DNA from: Chytriomyces cf. hyalinus JEL632 | Taxonomy: Eukaryota; Chytridiomycota; Chytridiomycetes; Chytridiales; Chytriomycetaceae | Assembly (NCBI GenBank): GCA_025435555.1 | Contig: JAIWWG010000030.1 | Coordinates: 1-64,000, forward strand | DNA: 64,000 nt | Direction of reading: 5' to 3' | Part shown: positions 11,139-19,827 of the stretch, in pieces | Layout: the number at the start of each line of letters is the position of its first letter | Numbering within the stretch: position 1 is the first letter of the stretch | Notes under the pieces: generated by a model | What the model was told of the DNA's origin: nothing | Seen by the model: the letters and a program-made list of their open reading frames with translations, nothing else | Databases searched by the model: none | Position numbers and translations under genes: made by a program

Positions 11139-11594
11139 TTGATTGCGGGAGAGAGGGGGTATGTTTTTCTAAATGTTTGAAGTTGGTTTTTTTTTGTTGT
11201 TGTTGTTGGCCAGGGTCCGATTTTCGTGCTTCAATTTTTTTTTTTTTTTTTTTTTTTTTCAAGCACAGACAGGCAACCCAAGTTTTATTTATTGTCGCGT
11301 TTAAGCGACAGACAGTATGCACCACTATGCATTGGGATGGCCCCCGGGGAACGCTTGTTCGGACTGGGCTGACACCGCAGACGTGGCTGGCATCGGCCCT
11401 TCCAAGCACTCGACTGTGTCAGCGGGACTATTCTCTTTGTGGATCCTTTGTGAGCAGGCGGCTTCACTGCAGTCCAATGCGCCTGTGTTCAACGGGTATT
11501 TTAAAAGCAAACGACAAGAGCCAAAAATCCAATTTCACATTTGTTCAATCACTCCCATCACAGCCCAAAATTCCGTCAGGAAACGCCCTCTCTC

Positions 11595-11628
<34 letters not shown>
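11139..11628. other. Divergent intergenic region with T25 run
   Basis: It separates the minus-strand gene starting at 11138 from the plus-strand GT34 gene starting at 11629. It holds a T25 run at about 11235-11259. A CGACAA-type hexamer repeats about five times at 11596-11628, directly before the GT34 ATG. An open frame reaches upstream from the GT34 gene to 11317 but looks non-coding. Confidence 0.6.
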
Positions 11629-11629
<1 letters not shown>

Positions 11630-12769
11630 TGCAGCTGCGACGCCTGATGCCTCTGGTCCTGTCCATTGTGGCACTGCTTGTGCTGCTCAACTTGTCGCTG
11701 TATTCCATTCCTTCCGACGAAGCGAGTGCCAATCACAAGCCGTCCTTGCCGGCAAATATCCAGCCAACGAAGGACACAACAACAACCGCAACATCACCTC
11801 TTGTAAAGCAATCCAAGAAACTAGCAATCGTAACCTTTGCAACAGGAAAAGACGCCGAGACCGTGGGAAAGATGACTCTGCCAAACAAGGCCGACTATGC
11901 ATCGCATCACGGCTACGGCTACTACAACTTTGCCGCAGTCAAGCCAGACGACTGGCCCACCGATACCCACAGCATTTACTTTACAAAGTTCAAGAGCATT
12001 CTGGCAACGTTTGACATGGGTTACGAATGGGTCATGTGGTCCGATGCCGATGCCGTGTTTATGAACTTTAGCACACCGCTGCTGGACTTTGTGGATCCTG
12101 CGTACGATGTGATCCTACCCGTTGCTGAGCCATCCAATGAGCAATTTCGCAAGGTGCGTGCCTCGGGTTGAAGTCATTTCTCCACCAAACATGTACAATG
12201 ATTTTGGCTGACGTTTTCCAACTTGACCTCCCTCCGACCAGGTTCCAAATACGGGCCATTTCATTTTGAAAAACAGTGCATGGTCGCGCAAATACCTCGC
12301 ATATCTGCTCCGAATAAGCGCAGCACCAACATGCAAGGTATACCCACCCGTCAACGGATGGATCCCAGCATGCCTGGGAGGCGGGTTCTGGCTCGGAGAC
12401 CAAGGCCTCATTTTATGGTCCCACCAGCATCTTCAGCGCCATGTCACTTGCCATACAAAGTTTATCAGCTTCAACCACTTCAATAGCGAATTTCCATGGT
12501 ATCATGAGGGAGATCTTGTGCTGCATTTGCCTGGACGGGCAACGCTGGACCGGTTACAGCTGTTCGAGGCGTTGCTGAAGGTGGTTGATTTGAAAACGGG
12601 AAAGATGGATCGGAGTCTGAAGGAGTTTGAAGCCATCGCAATGGATAATCCAGATCACACAGATTCGACTGCCATTCGAAAGACGTTGGAGATTGTGTTT
12701 GAGAAGGAGGGGTGGAATCGGGCATGCGGGCCTGGCGAAGGGGACGAGCGTGTGTTGGAGGACAAGTAG
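11629..12769 (+). CDS. GT34 family galactosyl/mannosyltransferase (gma12/MNN10-like), copy 1
   Basis: Exons 11629..12153 and 12242..12769 (350 aa). The chosen ATG begins MQLRRLMPLVLSIVALLVLL, a type II signal anchor; the upstream in-frame ATG at 11317 would add an unlikely leader. Family marks: TLPNKADYASHHGYGYYNF, YFTKFKSILATF, the nucleotide-sugar/metal site WSDADAVFMN, KNSAWSR, GFWLGDQGL, and HEGDLVLHLPG. By family it transfers galactose or mannose from a nucleotide sugar in the Golgi lumen to glycoprotein glycans. A close paralogue follows at 13220 in the same orientation. The intron at KVPNTGHF has GTGCGT and CAG borders. Confidence 0.9.
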
Positions 12770-13219
12770 AGCTGGAGCAGTTTGATGTGTTGAGGAGGAG
12801 CAACTGGAAGCGTGTCTGCTGGAGCAGTTGGAGTAGTTGGAGTTGGAGTAGTTGGAGTAGTTGGAGGGGGGGTATCTTTTGCTCCAGCTGTGAAGCGATG
12901 CGATGCGTGTCTTGATAATAACGACAATAATACAGAACAATATTAAAAGGTAAATATATATCATTAATCACTGCACACGATCAATCACTCTAATATTGAA
13001 ATAAAGGGACTCAGTGTGACAGACGCCAAGAACGAAAACATTCGAACTTGATCGATTCCATCCAAATCCAAAACACACCATCCAAATATATCCAAATCTA
13101 TCGACACTGTTTCCAACTGCTTCCAACTGCTTCCATCGACTTCTATACAGCTACCAACCTACTGCAGCTACTTACTGCACCTACTACCATACAGCTACCG
13201 ACTATACACCTACTGCAGC
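12770..13219 (+). other. Spacer between GT34 paralogues with GGAGTAGTT-type repeats
   Basis: It carries imperfect repeats of TTGGAGTAGTTGGAG at 12815-12867, just after the stop of copy 1. An AT-rich stretch with a likely poly(A) region follows (AATATTAAAAGG near 12940). The leader of copy 2 contains repeated CTACTGCA and CTACCAAC-like motifs at 13150-13215. No coding region is supported. Confidence 0.6.
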
Positions 13220-14305
13220 ATGCGCAATATCGCCCTTCTCGCATGCACCGCTCTTCTCACTCTTGCCCTATGCAATATCATCGCGGTGACTGCTGATCAC
13301 GTAGAACGGGCCCTTGCAATGAAAAGGCGGAACAATCCGGGTCCCACCTCACTTCACATACCATCTATCGACTTAAATGAACCCATACAAAAGCATCCTT
13401 CTCTGCCCGCACAAATAACACTCGACAACAAACAGCTCGCAATCATTACCTTCGCGAAAGGTGCTTCTGCCGAACAAATTGGCAAAATCACGCTTCCCAA
13501 CAAACAACGCTACGCGCAAAAACACGGCTACGGATACTACAATTTTGCCCAACTCTCTGTCCTACCGCCGGATGCCCAGGGAATGTATTTTACAAAGTTC
13601 AGAAGCATCCTGGCAACCTTTGATATGGGCTACGAATGGGTTCTTTGGTCAGATGCGGACGCTTTGTTTATGAATTTCTCGGTACCGTTGCTTGAATTTG
13701 CCGACCCTTTGTATGACTTTATTCTTCCTGTCGGCGAACCTGCAAACAAAATGTACGCAAAGGTGCCCAACAACGGTCACTTTATGTTCAAAAACAGTGC
13801 CTGGAGCCGTGCATACATTGCATACATTCTCCAAGCCAGCTCACAGGGCCATTGCGAGCAATTTGGGCTCATCAACGGCTGGCTTCAACCGTGTGACAGA
13901 GGAGTATTCTGGCTGGATGACCAAGGTTTACTCGTATGGACACAGCAAAAGTTTGGGCGGCAAGTCACCTGCCATACCAAGCACGTCAGCTTTAACCATT
14001 TTGACTCTGAATACCCGTGGTACAATGAAGGAGACTTGGTTCTTCATTTGCCGGGTCGGTCCCTGCCAGACCGCGTGCGTATTTTTGAGACATTGTTGGC
14101 GATTTTGGATTCGGAGTCGGGGAAACTGGATCGCGAGGATGCGCGTTTTGAGTCAGTCCGGATGGACAATGTAAATCACCAACCTGCTGCCGATATGAGG
14201 CGGGAAATGGAGGCAGCATTTGAATCCTTGGGGTGGAATAAACCCTGCGGTGCCAACGAAGGAAATCCTAATGTCTTCATCAGCGCAACATCCCCAACTC
14301 AATAA
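13220..14305 (+). CDS. GT34 family galactosyl/mannosyltransferase, copy 2, intronless
   Basis: A single open frame of 361 aa from ATG 13220. N-terminal hydrophobic segment IALLACTALLTLALCNIIAV acts as signal or anchor. It has the same motif order as copy 1: ITLPNKQRYAQKHGYGYYNF, YFTKFRSILATFDMGYEW, WSDADALFMN (DxD-type site), KNSAWSRAY, GVFWLDDQGL, NEGDLVLHLPGR. The copy 1 intron is absent; the coding sequence reads straight through at AKVPNNGHF. A poly(A) signal CAATAAAA overlaps the end (14301). The pair arose by tandem duplication, and intron loss or gain came after. The acceptor substrate is unknown. Confidence 0.92.
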   Translation: MRNIALLACTALLTLALCNIIAVTADHVERALAMKRRNNPGPTSLHIPSIDLNEPIQKHPSLPAQITLDNKQLAIITFAKGASAEQIGKITLPNKQRYAQKHGYGYYNFAQLSVLPPDAQGMYFTKFRSILATFDMGYEWVLWSDADALFMNFSVPLLEFADPLYDFILPVGEPANKMYAKVPNNGHFMFKNSAWSRAYIAYILQASSQGHCEQFGLINGWLQPCDRGVFWLDDQGLLVWTQQKFGRQVTCHTKHVSFNHFDSEYPWYNEGDLVLHLPGRSLPDRVRIFETLLAILDSESGKLDREDARFESVRMDNVNHQPAADMRREMEAAFESLGWNKPCGANEGNPNVFISATSPTQ

Positions 14306-14416
14306 AATTTACCCCATTTTGCATACTTACGGATTTCTACAACAATTTTGCCTCCTTCCCTGTGATACTACGTCAAAATATATACTGTATCATCAAATTA
14401 ATTTATTCACTCTCAG

Positions 14417-16495
14417 TCATACTATTTTGCCCGAATCCCCTTCCCCAGAAACCTTCTTCTTTTCATCCCACTGTTTAAACTCTTGCCTCCGTTTCTGCCG
14501 TTTCACCATCTTTGTGTGGCTATTGGACTTGACATGAATCGCCCACTCTCTAGCGCCGTGAACAAGTTTCGGTTTCCCACCCTTGTCCAGACACACCTCG
14601 CATACACGAGACGTCCAATCTGGTTTGAGTGACGGAGTTCCAGCTGATGCAAGGAGTTCAGCGTCTTCCACTTGCAGCAGCTGTAGAGTGAAATCTGAGG
14701 GTTTGGTGGCATGGGTCCCTGCAATGAATTCATTCGCAAGCTTGACCCCTTCGTCCCCCACATTTTTACCCCAAGCGGTCAGATCTGCAAAAAAAAAACC
14801 GAAATTTGAAGAAGATGAAAAAAAAATTCAATGTCGGGCACACATTTCCATCAAATTCGCGATTACCAGACGCATCAAGAGCCCAAAACGCAATATCGCC
14901 ACTCATGTCCGCTTTTCTGGCCTCCATTAAACACTTGGGGCCCAGTTTATTTTTTATCCAAGAAACTTGCTTCCTTGCATATCTGCGTGTCGCTGCTTGC
15001 ATGGACTCCACTGCTTGAGCTTTTAATTTCTCAAGCTCATGTGTTGTTGCGGCGGGAGATGGCGCATGTTGATCCAGCTTCGTCAGATATGCATCAAATT
15101 CTTTAAAGCCTGTTTTTTGTTGAACAATGAAGTAATCAGAAGAAAGGGGAAGTTATCACTCTGCGCGCAGCTTTACAAAAATACCTATCGTCTGCATCAC
15201 ACCCCGTGTGTAGTCGATTGGATTTGATGAGTCTGTTTGCATGTCGGTTCCGGCAACTTGTCCTGCAACCACTTTTCGCCTCATTTCAGTGATTTCCGAA
15301 AACAGACCATTCTGTTCGTAAAACAGCGGTGGGACATAAAAAAAAAACGCGTTTTAGAATTATGTTGAATGGTCGCTGCCTTTTTTTTGGGAAGGGAAAA
15401 AAATGGATATTTCACACCTTGATCATGTCGTGAACTCGGCCATCCAGTCTTGCATCCAGCATCTTATTCTCTGCCCAGAGCCAAAACACACCAGTGCGGA
15501 AACGCAGAGAACCTCCTCCGTCTTCCTTCTGCTTGTCCAAAATGTCGCTATGTCGCTCCCCAGTTGTGTAAAATACCTTGGATACCAAGAATGGGAGTCT
15601 CCCGATCAAAATAAAGGACCAACAAAAACAAAATACTTTTGCAGAAACAAAACAAACCTGCAAACTGCGTCGATTTTTTCGCCAATCATTTGGATGCCAC
15701 CGCAAGGCCATAACGGGGTCCACATGGCTCAGCAGCCTGACGATTTCCTTCATTGTCTCTGCTTGAGTTTGCTCATCCTTGAGTTTAAATGTAGCATCTG
15801 ATTGTTTGAGTGCATTCGAAATCGCGAGGGCGAGGTCCGGGTCGATCGATGCGTGAGCAAGCGTGTCGTCATCGTTGCATTTTTCGTCCTCCGGCTGCTG
15901 CTGCTGCTGCTCTTCCTTTTTTGAAGAAACTAGATTCGAGTCCCATAGAATGGATTGGATATAATAATGCGTTCCTCCAACGAGAATCGGAACTTTTCCG
16001 CGACTGTGAATTTCGTCAATCTGCAAGTTTCGAAAGCAAGCACCAGCCCAACACAAACAAAAAGGAACATCCATCAGAGACACCGCGGCCACTTAAAAAA
16101 TACAAGAAAGAGCTTCAAGAAAAAGAAAAATAGGTTACCACGGCAAGTGCGTCTCGCTCAAATTGCAACACAGAGTACTCTGACATGGGGTCCACAAAGT
16201 CCAGCAAATGATGCGGCACTCGCGACCTCTCTTCGGGAGTGACCTTGTTTGTAATCACGTCCATGCCTTTGTACACTTGCATGGAGTCTGCGTTGATGAC
16301 TTCGCCCTTGATCCCGACTCTCGCTGCAATTTCCATGGCAAGGTTGGACTTGCCCACGCCCGTCGTTCCAACTACAACGAGAACAGGTTTCTTGCTCGTA
16401 ACGGCGGAGGGTATGGGGCTGTATGCGCGGTTTGCTTCCATCCTCCAAGGTAGTAATGCTCTTCTGATTTTAAACGTCAATCTCCAACCAAACAT
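14417..16495 (-). CDS. MOD5: tRNA dimethylallyltransferase (isopentenyltransferase) with C-terminal zinc finger
   Basis: Exons (minus): 16139..16495, 15658..16020, 15418..15576, 15185..15311, 14867..15109, 14417..14784. The enzyme adds dimethylallyl to A37 of tRNAs reading UNN codons. Seen: P-loop GTTGVGKS, INADSMQVYKGMDVITNK, HHLLDFVDP, KVPILVGGTHYYIQS, RWHPNDWRKNRRSL, YTTGERHS, and PIDYTRGVMQTIGFKEFDAYL. The C-terminus has a single matrin-type C2H2 finger (CEVCLDKG...H...H), as in eukaryotic Mod5/TRIT1. A Gln/Glu-rich insertion (KKEEQQQQQPEDEK) lies after the prenyl-site domain. The 81-base intron at 15577-15657 is in frame without stops, so retention would insert 27 residues. The ATG may be 16495 or the inner one at 16441 (MEANRAYS). 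A mitochondrial leader is possible. Confidence 0.93.
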
Positions 16496-16660
16496 GTGAA
16501 TATTTTACGTTCAGATCTGTTTTTATGCATCTCCGTCAACTATCAACCCCTCCCCGTTTTTTATTTTCCACTGCACCAGTTCACGGGAGCAACCAAACAT
16601 GAATACAGAAAGAGAAATCTGGCTTTTGATAAACACACAGGCGCGCGCGCGCAAATACAT

Positions 16661-17145
16661 TCATCTCAGACGACGGGCTTCACGCTCAGACTCGAGCAAG
16701 GTGAGAATGTCTCCGTCACGAACTGGGCCCTTGACGTTACGAACAATAGAACGGGAGTGGTCGTCAATGAATTCGACACGGACTTGGGTCACTCCTCCAC
16801 GGGATCCGGTACGGCCGAGAACCTTGGTGACACGGGCAAGCTTGGGGGCGGCGTTCTTTCCAGAGTCCTGTTTATTCGAAAACAGGGAGATGGAGTTTTT
16901 CAGTATTCGTTGTCTGTTTCGAAAGCCCCGTGTTTCGAGAGATTCGATAGATTTGGGCTTTCTGTTTGAGTTGTTCGACGAGGCATCTGATGCAAAAACT
17001 AGTCATTCGTCCACGCCCATCTGAACGTTCCCGCCAGCGGTCTCTTTTCAATTCGTTGAATAGCATGCATCAATCGAGATGGCGATAGTATGGCTGATGG
17101 TGCTGTGATGGGTGTTGGAAGGAGTGGAGCATGTATGCTCACCAT
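16661..17145 (-). CDS. RPS28: 40S ribosomal protein S28 (eS28)
   Basis: Exons (minus): 17143..17145, which is only the ATG, and 16661..16867, separated by a 275-base intron with GTGAGC and CAG borders. The product is 69 aa, the same as human RPS28. The translation after the intron is [20 protein letters not shown], then [22 protein letters not shown] and the invariant end [12 protein letters not shown]. The first exon coding a single Met is a common layout for ribosomal protein genes. A GC-dinucleotide run (16641-16652) lies just after the stop. The choice of start exon is inferred from the donor next to an ATG; the rest is certain. Confidence 0.93.
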
Positions 17146-17372
17146 ATTTGTCTTGCGGCGAAAAAGAGTGTTCAACAATGGACACTACAGCCCATTAAGG
17201 CTCGCTCCAGTCTCAGAACATCGCAAAACTAATTGAACGTATGGCTTATAAGGGCGTCATCACAGAATGTATTTCGAAAGAACCGCTCAAGTAAGTAAAA
17301 GAACACAAGGAGAACAAGACAAAACAAGCGAAAAGAGTAAGTGAGCGAGAATACAACAACAAAACATATATA

Positions 17373-19165
17373 TCAGCGGACCATGCCTTCAGCAGTTTGA
17401 GGAGCGACCTCAGGGACGGCGGCTTTAGTGGCAGAAGCCTTTGTGTAGTGGGAAAACACCAAATCCCACTTGCCCAGGGAAGAAACAATTCGGTCCGCTC
17501 GCTTGAAGCCTGGAATGTTACCGGCGTCGATCAAGCCACGACCTTCACGCCCATGCTTCTTGCTGTGCGAGTTGCGAGAAAACAGAGTCACGCTGAACTT
17601 TCCTGGCTTGAAGCACTCCAACACCTGGTCGATGACATCTTCGTAAGTCTCGTACTCAGAAGCTGATCCTTGGCGGAAAGCAGGTTTAGCAACGCCATCT
17701 GGTGCGGATTCCTTTGAGGAAACGACTTCAGTGGATCCAGCAACTCCAGTGGCTGCGGAGCGGAACTTGCGAACTGGGATAGTCGTTTCAAAAGACGCAT
17801 ATGAGCAAATGTCCTCTGGGGTAACATGGATTGTCCAGTAGTATGGACCCAGCAGACCGTTCAGCGAGTAACCACATGGATCAAAGAGGAAGTCGTCCAC
17901 CATACTGCAGGGGTAAATTTCCTCAATTCCGGTATCCTTCAACAGACGACGCTCAGCTTTACGAATGTTTTTGTGGACGCCGTTGATTCCTTGGGGCTGC
18001 TTGGCCAAGTTCACGATGTTGGAAAGGTCCAACTTTCCTTCAACCACCTCACGTGCCTCCAACTCTTTGGCATCACGCTGTTCATCTTCCGTGCGCCAGA
18101 ACAGCTTAGTGACTTCAGGGTCCAGCTCCTGCATCATGATTTCCAAAGTCACTTCGTCTTCGTCATCTTCTTCCGATGAAGTAACAGCGCTGCTGTTGGA
18201 TGACAGCTCGTCACCGTCTTCATTCAGCGACTTCTCCTCGCACGGAGTGGCGGTGTACAAGCACCAGTGATCACCGTTCACTTTGCCAACGACATACCCA
18301 GAGGTGTCATAGGACTCCTCAGGAAACAGCTTTTCCAAGTACGCAACCTCATCGCCCCATTTACCGTGAGGGTAGATCTGTCTCTCGGGAAACAGGAACG
18401 CCTTACGACTGTAAAACAGTGCTTCAATGTCAAACATTTCACAGTAGTCACGAGCAATCTCAAAGATGCGAGGAATTGCATTCAAAAGAGTGGTGGTACC
18501 ACAGGTCTTGAGCATAATTCTGTTTGGGTAGACAAACATGCTTGACTCGGACAGAAGGTATGCATCTGCGTGCTCATTGTTGATGACGCTGAGAACTTTG
18601 CATTTGACAATGTCAAGCATCTCTTCCCACACCGGGCGGGGGACAGTACGCAGACCTGTTCGCTTGTAAGACCATTGGGAGTTTCCTGAGTTTGCGTGTG
18701 CATTTCCATTGTTGTAAGGATGAGTTGGTGCATCGATGAAAGAGTCCACGCCAAAGCTGCCAGATTCACTGTTATCGCTGTTGCTGGCGGTGTCATCTTC
18801 AAGACTCGGAGTGGCAGTTGTGTGAGACGCTGCAGGACCGGTGAAAGAGGCACTGTGAATGCTGTCGACAAGCGAGGATGGAGTTTCGCTTCGGTTGTCA
18901 CCGTCGGGACCCGTGGAGCCGTTTATTGGGCGGAACCAGATCTCGAGGAGCTTCTCGGGGCCTTCGAAGCCAGAGAGGGTGAGCTTGTCCTCTGCAGGAG
19001 GCTCGGTGGAGTAGATGTGGTGGTTGTATGGATGGGGGGACCTGCAACAGGGCACATACGAAATTAATCACTCTTATCATTGACAGAATTTTCTGCATTT
19101 TTTGCGAATGTGAGAAAAAGGGAAGAAGAGACTCACTTGGGCGGGTTAACTGCGGAGTTGACCAT
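17373..19165 (-). CDS. SPE2: S-adenosylmethionine decarboxylase proenzyme
   Basis: Exons (minus): 19137..19165 and 17373..19041, 565 aa. It makes decarboxylated AdoMet for spermidine and spermine synthesis. Seen: FEGPEKLLEIWF near the N-terminus; LLSESSMFVYPNR, where autocleavage between Glu175 and Ser176 gives the pyruvoyl cofactor; KTCGTTTLL with the catalytic Cys; GYSLNGLLGPYYWTIHVTPE; and SYASFETT. It is longer than usual (about 330-400 aa). A Ser/Asn/Asp-rich insertion of about 90 residues precedes the cleavage site, and an acidic segment (TSSEEDDEDEVTLEI) interrupts the second half. The leader contains two upstream ORFs and GA-repeat tracts, described separately. Stop TGA at 17373. Confidence 0.95.
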
Positions 19166-19227
19166 TTTATAAACTTGCTTTTTTTTGTTTTCGTAGAGAG
19201 AGAGAGAGAGTATCCAGCTGAGTGGTG

Positions 19228-19341
19228 TTAGGGCGGTTTGCTGCGCTTGACGGAGATGTACAAAGGCTCGGTGAAGGTTATATCAACGTGCTTGGGCTTA
19301 GTTAGAGAAGAGCTGAGGCGAGGCAGAGAGTGGAGGTGCAT
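19228..19341 (-). CDS. Upstream ORF in the SPE2 leader (37 codons)
   Basis: ATG at 19341 to TAA at 19228, ending 62 bases before the SPE2 start codon. The peptide begins MHLHSLPRL and ends ISVKRSKPP. AdoMet decarboxylase mRNAs of plants and animals are translationally controlled by polyamine-sensing uORFs, so position makes this a candidate control peptide. It does not resemble the short mammalian MAGDIS-type peptide. Coding is inferred only from the ATG and length, and transcription of this leader is not shown. Confidence 0.35.
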   Translation of the reverse strand: MHLHSLPRLSSSLTKPKHVDITFTEPLYISVKRSKPP

Positions 19342-19364
19342 ACGGTCGAAGGGTGGTGGTCCAT
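19302..19364 (-). CDS. Second short upstream ORF, overlapping the 37-codon uORF
   Basis: ATG at 19364 to TAA at 19302, 20 codons, in another frame and overlapping the start of the 37-codon uORF. A tiny uORF overlapping a longer uORF is the layout known from plant AdoMetDC leaders. Here it is only a positional resemblance. Confidence 0.25.
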   Translation of the reverse strand: MDHHPSTVCTSTLCLASALL

Positions 19365-19827
19365 CGAGAGAGAGAGAGAGAGAGAGATAGGTGTGGGTAA
19401 GCATCACATGGTATGATGTTCATCTTCAATACGGGTCTTACAGCAGGTCAACGGCGGTTTGGTTATACGAAGCAGTAGAGTCGGAGTTCTTATCGTTTGG
19501 CACAGAAGGCATACACGGCTGCAGGAAACAGGGAAGGCATGAGACGTTGTGACCAGAGTAACGGCATCTAACACTGCAAGACTGCTCGCACTCACCGGTG
19601 TTTAGGCTAAATTCAGTAGTTAATGGCAGAGAAGGGCTTAAACATTCTCTGCACACGGGGAAACTCTTGTTTTGGAGGGGTGGGAGGATGTCCAGTTGCC
19701 AGACGGCTGGTTTCAAAGATACTTTTTGTGACGGAGGAAAAAAAAAACATTTGCAAAATTTATATCAAAATTCTCCGAAGGCAACTCGATTTGTTGGATC
19801 GAATCGGGATTGTGGCGAGGTCAGCTC

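Larger units (their letters stand above)
19166..19827 (-). promoter_or_regulatory. Leader/promoter region of SPE2 with GA tracts
   Basis: It lies between the stop of the F-box gene (19828) and the SPE2 ATG (19165), both on the minus strand. It contains two (GA)n tracts near 19196-19210 and 19368-19387 and two short ORFs. A frame at 19438-19716 is Cys-rich but lacks an ATG and is not called. Confidence 0.5.

Noticed and set aside
11317-11628. N-terminal extension of GT34 copy 1
   Set aside because: The extension includes an NDNDND run from a simple repeat and would bury the signal anchor; copy 2 starts directly at its anchor.
19438-19716. Cys-rich 92-codon minus-strand frame upstream of SPE2
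   Set aside because: It begins with TTG, has no ATG and matches no family; likely chance.
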